Assembly: GCA_041686195.1 (NCBI GenBank)
Contig: JAWLEI010000018.1
Span: 1 to 43,551 of the forward strand
Source of the DNA: Desulfovermiculus sp041686195
GTDB taxonomy: Bacteria; Desulfobacterota; Desulfovibrionia; Desulfovibrionales; Desulfothermaceae
Reading direction: 5' to 3'
DNA: 43,551 nt
Part shown: positions 8,652 to 15,089 of the stretch, one piece after another
Layout of the letters: every line of letters begins with the position of its first letter
Numbering within the stretch: position 1 is the first letter of the stretch
Translations under genes and position numbers: made by a program
Notes under the pieces: model-generated
The model's database searches: none
Told to the model about the DNA's origin: nothing
Seen by the model: the letters and a program-made list of their open reading frames with translations, nothing else

Positions 8652-8833
8652 ATGCGAATGCCCTTGATTGAAGACGACCTAGACATCGTCTCATTTATAC
8701 GTTTCGGCTTCAAGGAAGCGGCTTTGCTGTCGACGTGGCCTTCAGAGGTGGCAAAGACCCTAAACTCAGAGCTGATTTCAATCGTATGAGCCAAGTTATG
8801 TCCAACCTTTTAGATGCAGTTGCTCACCCTTGA
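8652..8833 (+). pseudogene. Decayed two-component remnant: response regulator N terminus joined to a histidine kinase fragment
   Basis: An ATG at 8652 behind GGGAG opens an OmpR-type receiver start: MRMPLIEDDLDIVSFIRFGF, then KEA. The frame breaks near 8722, apparently by loss of one G, and runs to a stop at 8787. The next frame restores the expected continuation FAVDVA and then reads RADFNRMSQVMSNLLDAVAHP before a TGA at 8831. This second piece matches the N-box region of a histidine kinase ATPase domain, not a receiver. So an internal deletion seems to have joined the start of a regulator to a fragment of its partner kinase. The aspartate phosphorylation site, DNA-binding domain, kinase DHp domain and G-boxes are all missing, so the remnant cannot work as either protein. 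Confidence 0.75.
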
Positions 8834-9024
8834 TGTTCAGCCGGAGTATGTACTTTATTCTCCATTACTTTCAAAAGCTGCCAGCCATTTTCCCCGGTAT
8901 CGATCTGGCCACTTTCCTGACCGCCCCGGATACGGTACTGGATAAGGGTCAGCCCGGAGAGGAGGAAATAGCCCTCCAGGCGGTGACCGATTTTAACCTG
9001 ATCGCTCTGGTGTCCAAGGATTGA
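8830..9024 (+). pseudogene. Fragment of an unrecognised coding sequence
   Basis: A 64-codon open frame follows the kinase remnant and ends with TGA at 9022-9024. From about residue 13 it reads like real protein (LPAIFPGIDLATFLTAPDTV, later AVTDFNLIALVSKD), with codon use like neighbouring genes. The only available start is TTG and no ribosome-binding site is seen. I do not recognise the family. It looks like the C-terminal tail of a lost gene. A real small gene is possible but less likely. Confidence 0.45.
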
Positions 9025-9048
9025 GGAAGTCCTTAGAGATAAAAACCA

Positions 9049-9078
9049 TTGACCAAAGCAAACTCTTGTTGATAAATT
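9049..9078 (+). promoter_or_regulatory. Candidate sigma-70 promoter for the receiver gene
   Basis: TTGACC (9049-9054) and TAAATT (9073-9078) are separated by 18 bases in an AT-rich stretch about 140 bases upstream of the receiver start. A hairpin CCTCAAG/CTTGAGG (9127-9133 with 9142-9148) and a short TTCTG/CAGAA stem before a T-run (about 9177-9208) lie in the leader. The match is only moderate. Confidence 0.3.
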
Positions 9079-9217
9079 ATCATTTATTGCATATTTTATG
9101 CATCTGGCTTGAGAGTACAGACTCGACCTCAAGCCCTTGACCTTGAGGCTGGACATGTGCCCGCAGGCCTTGCCCCTTCTGCAAACAGAAAATTTTTTTT
9201 ATTACGTTGGCGAGTCC

Positions 9218-9586
9218 ATGAACGAGACCACAATCCTTATCGTTGAAGATGACCAGACCGTCCGGGAAGTACTCACTGACTATCTGAGCGAGATGGGTTA
9301 TCATGTCCTGACTGCTGCAGATGGACTGGAGGGTATGGATAAGATAAGATCTCAACATTACGATCTGTTGCTGTTAGATATCCGCATTCCATATGTAAGC
9401 GGTTTGGGGTTACTGAACATCGCTCGTGAACTCTATCCCGACATCCCTGTTATATGCATGACCGGATACGGGGCTTCTCCGGAAAGAATCGCTGCCGAAG
9501 AGCAGGTGGAGTGCATTCTTTCCAAGCCCTTTGATCTCAAGGAAATGGCCCAGGCCATCATAAAGCTGGTCCCTGAGCGTGGATAA
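9218..9586 (+). CDS. Single-domain response regulator receiver, in frame with the following sigma-54 activator
   Basis: This 122-residue protein is one receiver domain. The acidic pocket EDD is at 10-12, the phosphoacceptor is D54 in LLLLDIRIP, the conserved threonine lies in CMTGYG, and the lysine in LSKPFD. I chose the ATG at 9218 because the domain starts there; an upstream in-frame codon at 9137 adds residues unlike the family. The stop is TAA at 9584-9586. The next 57 bases contain no other stop in this frame and lead directly into the sigma-54 activator at 9644, with a total linker length normal for NtrC-type proteins. It therefore looks like the receiver half of an NtrC-type regulator. 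No intact partner kinase lies adjacent. Confidence 0.85.
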   Translation: MNETTILIVEDDQTVREVLTDYLSEMGYHVLTAADGLEGMDKIRSQHYDLLLLDIRIPYVSGLGLLNIARELYPDIPVICMTGYGASPERIAAEEQVECILSKPFDLKEMAQAIIKLVPERG

Positions 9587-9643
9587 CAGAGCAGTGCTCT
9601 GTGCATCAGTCTTTTTGTCAATGCCATTGCCCCCCACAGAGAT

Positions 9644-10675
9644 ATGAGCTTTCAGAAACCAGTCATAATCGGCAGCAGCCCAGCCATTCAAAAAGTGAAT
9701 GAAATCACTCAAAGAGTGGCTGAAATAGATCTCAATGTGCTCATAACCGGTGAAAGTGGGGTGGGCAAAGAGTTGGTGGCCAGGGCCCTTCATTTCTATT
9801 CGCCTCGCCAGACCGGCCCCTTCATCAAGGTCAACAGCGCCGCCCTCCCCTCTGAACTCATAGAATCCGAGCTCTTTGGCTATGAAAAAGGCGCCTTCAC
9901 CGGGGCGGACAAACCAAAAGCGGGAAAGTTTGAGCTGGCAGCACATGGATCCATATTTCTTGATGAAATTGGAGAAATCCCGACGTTCATGCAGGCCAAA
10001 CTCCTGCAGGTCCTGCAAGATAAAAGCTACTATCGCATTGGAAGCATCAAGGAAGTAGAAGTCAATGCCCGGGTTATCGCTGCCACCAACCAGAACCTGG
10101 ACCAGGAAATCCTGCACGGCCATTTTCGTGATGACCTTTTCTATCGCTTAAGCACCATCTCCATCCACATTCCACCCTTGCGCGAACGCAAAGAAGACAT
10201 CCAGGATCTCATTGATTTTTTTTGCACCCAAATGCAAAAACAGCACAATCTGCCCCGAATACACATCAATTCCCGCTTGATGGACCTTTTTCATGAATAC
10301 CATTGGCCTGGAAATATCCGGGAGCTTGAGAACTACCTCAAGAGACTCAGTGTCCTGGAAAATTACAATGAAATAGCCCAGAAGATTCAGTCCAACATAA
10401 ACCACAAACACGGGGCTACGCCCCACTCCGTGGATGAACCGTGCGAAGCCGGCATACCTGAGGAAGTGATCAAAGAAAATCTGCAAAACAAGGTCTTTCC
10501 TTCCCTGAAAGAAGTACGGGATCAGGCCATTCACCGAGTGGAAAAAGTGGTCATAGAAAAAGTCCTGGAAGACACCGGCTGGAACCGCAAACGAGCCTCC
10601 CAGGTACTTAAAATCAGTTATCGGGCTTTACTGTACAAAATGAAAGACCTGAACATCTCCCCTCCGTACAAATAA
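9644..10675 (+). CDS. Sigma-54-dependent transcriptional activator, AAA+ and Fis-type HTH
   Basis: This 343-residue protein is a bacterial enhancer-binding protein without its own receiver. Walker A is GESGVGKE (36-43), the sigma-54 contact loop GAFTGA is at 83-88, and Walker B is IFLDEIGE (about 104-111). The arginine-finger region follows in the stretch about 125-190. The C terminus has a Fis-type helix-turn-helix (NRKRASQVLKISYRALLYKM). It remodels the sigma-54 holoenzyme using ATP to open promoters. The ribosome-binding site before the ATG at 9644 is poor. That, and the open frame back to a single TAA, suggest it was, or still is, the output half of a full NtrC-type protein. Target promoters are not evident in this window. 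Confidence 0.92.
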   Translation: MSFQKPVIIGSSPAIQKVNEITQRVAEIDLNVLITGESGVGKELVARALHFYSPRQTGPFIKVNSAALPSELIESELFGYEKGAFTGADKPKAGKFELAAHGSIFLDEIGEIPTFMQAKLLQVLQDKSYYRIGSIKEVEVNARVIAATNQNLDQEILHGHFRDDLFYRLSTISIHIPPLRERKEDIQDLIDFFCTQMQKQHNLPRIHINSRLMDLFHEYHWPGNIRELENYLKRLSVLENYNEIAQKIQSNINHKHGATPHSVDEPCEAGIPEEVIKENLQNKVFPSLKEVRDQAIHRVEKVVIEKVLEDTGWNRKRASQVLKISYRALLYKMKDLNISPPYK

Positions 10676-10744
10676 TAGGCGGCTGCAAAGAGCATTTGGC
10701 CACCTGCGCTGAAATATCCCTTCTTTTCTTGGAGAAAAAACTGC

Positions 10745-11623
10745 ATGCATTTTAAAAGCCGCAAAGGACCATACCCTTCCGCACTGGAAGCGGCCCACTC
10801 GGCGCAGGAAGCGAAACTCACACCGCAATGCCAATCCCAATCCTATAAGCTCGCTTTTCAAGATCCAGATTTTCTGCTCTGGGACGAACTCCGCCCTACC
10901 CGCATGCAGCTGGAAATTTTGAAAACAGAGCTCATGCTTCAGGATTATCAGATAGAGTCCACAGTGGTTGTTTTTGGAAGCTCACGGATCCTGGAGCCGG
11001 AAGTGGCTCAAAAGCACCTGGCAGAGGTGAAAGATAAAATAAACCTGGAACCGGAAAACCTCTCTTTGGCCCAGGAGCTCAAAACCGCACAGGCCGCAGT
11101 GCGTAACAGCTCCTACTATGAGCAAGCCCGGCGTCTGGGGCAGCTGATCTCCCAGTCCACCGCAAACGGCCATATGCTGGTTATCACCGGCGGAGGGCCG
11201 GGAATTATGGAGGCGGCCAATCGGGGCGCGCATGATGTGCAGGAAAAGTCCATAGGCCTCAATATCGTCCTGCCTCACGAACAGACCCCTAATACATTCA
11301 TCACCCCGGAACTGTGCTTTCGCTTTCACTACTTTGCTACCCGCAAGATGCACTTTTTGATGCGGGCCAAGGGGTTAGTTGCTTTTCCTGGTGGTTTTGG
11401 GACCCTGGACGAAATATTCGAGACTCTGACCTTGTTGCAGGTCAAAAAGATAAAGCCCATCCCTGTTATTCTGTTTGGCCCGGAATTTTGGACCAAGATC
11501 ATCAACTTTGAGGCTATGGTGGAGGAAGGGACTATCTCCTCCGATGACTTGCGCCTCTTTCAATATGTGGAAACCGCAGATCAAGCCTGGGATATCATCG
11601 CCCACTGGAACAATGTAAGCTAA
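10745..11623 (+). CDS. LOG-family (TIGR00730) nucleotide phosphoribohydrolase-like protein
   Basis: This 292-residue protein belongs to the LOG/lysine-decarboxylase-like family. The signature GGGPGIMEAANRGA and the catalytic PGGFGTLDEIFE are both intact. Characterised members release the base from cytokinin or nucleoside monophosphates; related bacterial members (PpnN type) act on purine nucleotides. The 70 to 80 N-terminal residues before the Rossmann-like core make it longer than the minimal LOG enzyme (about 190 aa). The ATG at 10745 follows TTGGAGA. The gene is followed by a strong palindromic terminator. The physiological substrate is not evident. Confidence 0.88.
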   Translation: MHFKSRKGPYPSALEAAHSAQEAKLTPQCQSQSYKLAFQDPDFLLWDELRPTRMQLEILKTELMLQDYQIESTVVVFGSSRILEPEVAQKHLAEVKDKINLEPENLSLAQELKTAQAAVRNSSYYEQARRLGQLISQSTANGHMLVITGGGPGIMEAANRGAHDVQEKSIGLNIVLPHEQTPNTFITPELCFRFHYFATRKMHFLMRAKGLVAFPGGFGTLDEIFETLTLLQVKKIKPIPVILFGPEFWTKIINFEAMVEEGTISSDDLRLFQYVETADQAWDIIAHWNNVS

Positions 11624-11715
11624 TTCCTGTCCTGCCGTCATCCATACCTTCAGACAACACGCTGCATTTTCCTGCTCCTGAATGCTTACCTTCCCTCTAT
11701 CCCGTGAGTACACAA

Positions 11716-11757
11716 AAAAATAAAACCAATCTTGAGCTCAAGATTGGTTTTATTTTT
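11716..11757 (+). terminator. 42-bp perfect palindrome, likely bidirectional terminator
   Basis: The sequence from 11716 to 11757 is a perfect palindrome with no spacer, centred between 11736 and 11737 (core CCAATCTTGAGCTCAAGATTGG), flanked by A-runs on the left and T-runs on the right. As RNA it forms a GC-containing stem followed by U residues in either direction. It lies 90 bases after the LOG gene and ends before the PilZ gene at 11838. Confidence 0.85.
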
Positions 11758-11837
11758 GCATGAGAGACTGTGTGCAATATTTCACGTTGCCATGCCACGG
11801 ACACAAATGAGCTTTACCCGCAACCTCCGGAGTCAGC

Positions 11838-12998
11838 ATGGGCCAAAAGGATAATAGGCTTGAACAACGAGCAGAACCGCGTTTTCCCTTGCATTTTCAT
11901 GCATCTTTGAAAATCTCCCGCAATGGATCGAACTCCCTTGCTGGCCACATGAAAAACATCAGCATGCACGGAATTATGATCAATGTTGCACATCCTTTGC
12001 CAGAATATGAAACGGTGGACATAACATTTCATGTGCCTCAATTACGCGATGTCGTCCACACCCAAGGCATTGTCAAATGGTGCCGCAAAATAAAGGAGAG
12101 CTATTCCCTCGGCATCCGCTTGTTGGAATCACCAAATTTTTCCATCCCTTTTCACCAGATGTGCATGGCTTATGATGCACTCTCTCAAAAGATACCCAAA
12201 GGCTCTCATCCTCAAAGTAAACATTGCGCCGGGAACCAAATATTTCATTTTCATGACGAAACTTATTGTGGTTTGTTCTTTTCTATATTCAAAAAAGCTA
12301 TCCACAAAGATCTCATGAAAGCTATTTTTTCCATTGATATCATATCTTTCTATATTCAATCTATGGCAGATGATTTAGATAAAATTGAAAACAAAAACTT
12401 GATGAAAAAATATTCTCAAGATGCTCTCAAAAAATTACTTCACTTAAAAAAACACTCTGAAAATATTACTTATTTCCTTAGTAAAGGCATAAAAAATGAT
12501 GTTGTTCTTTCCTCCTATACACATGAAACTCTGGACATTGATATGATTCTCTCTGAATGCATTGATTCATTTAAAATGAGCCTTGATCATACCATGTCTC
12601 CACCCCAAGGAAAGATAACGTATACTGTCTACGATACACCCAGAATTTCAGGAAGCAAAACTGAATTCATGAGCAGCTTTGAATACTTAATTCTTTTTTC
12701 ATATCAATGCATATTTTCTCGAAAAGCCAGGAACATAAAGATAGAGCTTAACACATCAAAAGATTTTATTCTCATAGATTTTATAAATGACGGTTCTCAA
12801 ATGCTTCAGGATAAAGTGATCGAGATTGAAGCATCATCAATTAATAATCTTCAAAACTATCATCATAAAGACCACAAGTATATCGTCTGGCTCTGGTATA
12901 CAATATCCATTTTTCAGTTCTCTTACCCTAAACTCTGCATTCAAAGCGAGTCGGGCAAAAATGTTATAAGGCTTCAAATCCCTTTGAACATATCCTAA
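11838..12998 (+). CDS. PilZ domain protein with an AT-rich, kinase-like C-terminal region
   Basis: This protein has 386 residues. About residues 8-105 are a PilZ domain, a c-di-GMP receptor fold: the RAEPRFPL segment supplies the RxxxR-type motif, and the GIMI and LGIRLLE segments follow. Residues about 140-386 resemble a degenerate histidine kinase core: a two-helix stretch (HKDLMKAIFSIDIISFYIQS) and an ATPase-like stretch with FILIDFINDGSQM. Normal phosphoacceptor and G-box motifs are not seen, so it may bind rather than phosphorylate. The C-terminal coding region from about 12240 is strikingly AT-rich compared with the first 400 bases and with neighbours, which suggests acquisition or unusual history. 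The ATG at 11838 follows GGAG. Function inferred: c-di-GMP-linked signalling. Confidence 0.75.
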   Translation: MGQKDNRLEQRAEPRFPLHFHASLKISRNGSNSLAGHMKNISMHGIMINVAHPLPEYETVDITFHVPQLRDVVHTQGIVKWCRKIKESYSLGIRLLESPNFSIPFHQMCMAYDALSQKIPKGSHPQSKHCAGNQIFHFHDETYCGLFFSIFKKAIHKDLMKAIFSIDIISFYIQSMADDLDKIENKNLMKKYSQDALKKLLHLKKHSENITYFLSKGIKNDVVLSSYTHETLDIDMILSECIDSFKMSLDHTMSPPQGKITYTVYDTPRISGSKTEFMSSFEYLILFSYQCIFSRKARNIKIELNTSKDFILIDFINDGSQMLQDKVIEIEASSINNLQNYHHKDHKYIVWLWYTISIFQFSYPKLCIQSESGKNVIRLQIPLNIS

Positions 12999-13026
12999 GA
13001 GATACATAGTATACGGTTCAGCCTTC

Positions 13027-13851
13027 TCAGACCAGATGGCCATCCGACTCCTCACCTTTCTTCACTCTTTCCCACAGATCGTCCTTATCCTCAATGCTCA
13101 TGGCCGACCAGTCCAGGCCTTCTTTCCGGGCCAGATCGAGCATAGCTTCAAAACGACGGATAAACTTGAGGTTTGCTTTGTGCAGGGCGGCATTGGCCTT
13201 GATCCCGCGTCTGCGTCCGTATTCAACCAAGGAAAACAACAGATCCCCGAATTCATCTTCTTCTCGATCTCGATCATTCTCAGCCCGGGTCTGTTTCCAC
13301 TCTATCCATTCCCTGTCCAGGGCAGCCTCTTGATCTTGCTCTGAATTCCAAGTGAAACCGGCCTTGGCCGCTTTGGCATGCAACCGATAGGCCCTGAGCA
13401 ATGGGGGTAAGGACCCCGGGATTGAAGCCACTGATGACCTGGCATACTCAGTTGCATCGGCAGTTCCTTTTTCCCGCCTTTTGATTTCCTCCCACTTTTG
13501 ATGCAGCTCATCCCGGGTGCTGCATTCAAAATCAGCAAAAACATGCGGGTGCCGGCTCTTCATTTTTTGGGCATTGGCCTCCCACACGGCTTGCAATCCC
13601 GGAATTTGGTTTTGATCGGCCAACAAACGGCTGAGGAAAAAGAGCAGGAAAAAGACATCGCCCAGCTCTTCGGAAATCTCATGGCTTGTGGCCCCTCTCC
13701 GGATGGCATCTATCAGCTCAAATGTTTCCTCGACCAGATAGTCGCCCAGACTTTTCGGCGTCTGTTCTCTGTCCCAGGGACAGCCATTGGGACCCAAAAG
13801 AATTTGAATCACGTCCTGAACTGCGTGCAAAGAATCCTGCGACATCACCAT
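13027..13851 (-). CDS. mazG: Nucleoside triphosphate pyrophosphohydrolase MazG
   Basis: This 274-residue protein contains two MazG all-alpha NTP pyrophosphohydrolase domains, the usual arrangement and length for bacterial MazG. The first carries CPWDREQTPKSLGDYLVEET, with the metal-binding ExxE in EETFELIDAI. The second carries EDEFGDLLFSLVEYGRRRGI. The enzyme hydrolyses NTPs and dNTPs to monophosphate and pyrophosphate and is linked to housecleaning and ppGpp levels. The ATG at 13851 follows AAGGAT. It is 10 bases downstream of cvpA, so the two form an operon. It converges with the PilZ gene with only 28 bases between stops and no obvious terminator. Confidence 0.95.
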   Translation of the reverse strand: MVMSQDSLHAVQDVIQILLGPNGCPWDREQTPKSLGDYLVEETFELIDAIRRGATSHEISEELGDVFFLLFFLSRLLADQNQIPGLQAVWEANAQKMKSRHPHVFADFECSTRDELHQKWEEIKRREKGTADATEYARSSVASIPGSLPPLLRAYRLHAKAAKAGFTWNSEQDQEAALDREWIEWKQTRAENDRDREEDEFGDLLFSLVEYGRRRGIKANAALHKANLKFIRRFEAMLDLARKEGLDWSAMSIEDKDDLWERVKKGEESDGHLV

Positions 13852-13861
13852 CTATCCTTAT

Positions 13862-14422
13862 TCATAAGTTTTCCTTTTCATTTTGCCGCTCATACAACCG
13901 GCTTTGTTCCCATGCCTGGTGCATTTCCCGGCTTTTGTCTTTAAAAGACTCTTTGAGTTCGTTCGGAACGAGAATGATCACCTCCTGGGTTATGTGGTTC
14001 AGGTGGGGTGAGATTCTTGATTCCGCTATCCATGCAGCATGGGGTGAAACAAAGAGGGTCAGAATAAAAAGCACCAGGCAGCTGATCAACACCCCTTTGG
14101 CCAGACCAAAAAATCCCCCACCCAGCCGATCGGCCCAGCCCAGAAAAACTGCATGCACGACCTTGCGGACCAGTGCACCCAGCACCACTACGCAGACAAA
14201 AACAGCTAGAAAGACCCCCACATAACTCAACCCAAGCGCCACTTGTGGATTCCCCACCACCTGCTGCACAGAGCTGCTGACTGGCAGCGCATACCGATCG
14301 GCCAGAATGAAACCTGCGGCCAGAGCGATCAGGGAGCTCACCTCCCGGACCACGCCCCGCCACACTCCGCGCAGCAAAGCAAGCCCAATGATCAGAGCAA
14401 AGGCAATATCCAGCCAGTTCAC
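13862..14422 (-). CDS. cvpA: CvpA family membrane protein
   Basis: This 186-residue protein has four predicted membrane helices and the family opening NWLDIAFALIIGLALLRGVW. CvpA proteins were named for colicin V production and are linked to envelope integrity; the biochemical role is unclear. I chose a GTG start at 14422. An ATG at 14428 is only one base from the AGGAGG ribosome-binding site, too close to work well, while the GTG two codons on has about 7 bases spacing and gives the M-N-W-L-D start usual in this family. A longer frame to 14482 lacks support. It is directly upstream of mazG. Confidence 0.88.
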   Translation of the reverse strand: MNWLDIAFALIIGLALLRGVWRGVVREVSSLIALAAGFILADRYALPVSSSVQQVVGNPQVALGLSYVGVFLAVFVCVVVLGALVRKVVHAVFLGWADRLGGGFFGLAKGVLISCLVLFILTLFVSPHAAWIAESRISPHLNHITQEVIILVPNELKESFKDKSREMHQAWEQSRLYERQNEKENL

Positions 14423-14511
14423 CCTCATACCTCCTGAAGGATTACGAACGGCCAATATACGTTGAGGCCCCATCATGCGCAAGCCTATCCAGGAAACCAG
14501 GCACGCACACC

Positions 14512-14540
14512 TTGACAGCCCGGAAAGGAGTGCCTACGTT
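14512..14540 (+). promoter_or_regulatory. Candidate promoter for the Sm-like gene
   Basis: A perfect TTGACA (14512-14517) is followed by a 17-base spacer and TACGTT (14535-14540), a weak -10 match. It lies 36 bases before the start at 14576, in the divergent region shared with cvpA. Confidence 0.35.
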
Positions 14541-14575
14541 TCTTCATCAAACCAATTTTCTGAAGGAGAGTACCT

Positions 14576-14944
14576 ATGGCTTATGATATCAAGTTGGTCA
14601 AACTGATCAATGGAGACATGGTTCTGGGCAAGTGGGATGAAGAAGGACAGAAAATTAAAGATCCGGCCATACTGCAGACTATTCCCACCCAACAAGGGGG
14701 AGTGCAAATGGCTCTGCTTCCTTTTGGTTATCCTTTTGACACTGAAGTCACAGGCGAAATAGATCTCAAGCATGTTATGTATGTGTACCAGAACCTGCCG
14801 GAAGACCTAAAAAACAAATACCTTGAAGCCTCAAGCAACCTGACTATCTCCTCAGCCAACGATCTGCGCAACCTGCAAGGCATGGCCGGCGGAGGAAACC
14901 AAGGCGGGGGAATGACCAATATCAGCGACCTGCTCAAAGGCTAG
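14576..14944 (+). CDS. Small Sm-like domain protein, function unknown
   Basis: This 122-residue protein starts with IKLVKLINGDMVLGKWDEEG, then a strand-rich segment and the acidic DLKHVMYVYQNLPEDLKNKY. This resembles the short Sm-like proteins found in deltaproteobacteria and phages, where the fold may form rings and bind RNA; that role is not shown here. The C terminus is a glycine-rich tail (GMAGGGNQGGGMTN) ending in ISDLLKG. The ATG at 14576 follows AAGGAGAG. It is monocistronic or nearly so: cvpA diverges upstream, and a strong hairpin lies 57 bases after the stop. Confidence 0.7.
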   Translation: MAYDIKLVKLINGDMVLGKWDEEGQKIKDPAILQTIPTQQGGVQMALLPFGYPFDTEVTGEIDLKHVMYVYQNLPEDLKNKYLEASSNLTISSANDLRNLQGMAGGGNQGGGMTNISDLLKG

Positions 14945-15000
14945 GCACCACACATTCACCCCTGTCCTTTTGAATTTGATTTCGCCTTCAGCATTCCCCA

Positions 15001-15031
15001 GCTCCCTCCCTGAACAGTTCAGGGAGGGAGC
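15001..15031 (+). terminator. Strong GC hairpin without a clear T-tract
   Basis: GCTCCCTCCCTGAAC (15001-15015) pairs perfectly with GTTCAGGGAGGGAGC (15017-15031), a 15-bp stem with almost no loop. It sits between the Sm-like gene and the radical SAM gene. No U-run follows on either strand, so it may be a pausing, processing or 3'-end protecting hairpin rather than a classic terminator. Confidence 0.5.
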
Positions 15032-15089
15032 ATGGGGTGGTGCGAAAAACAAATACCCCCAAACCCCTTACTGTTCACACCACCACTGA

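Noticed and set aside
8652..8789. The 45-codon frame as a functional small response regulator
   Set aside because: It breaks after the first helix, lacks the phosphoacceptor and continues as a fragment of another protein in a second frame.
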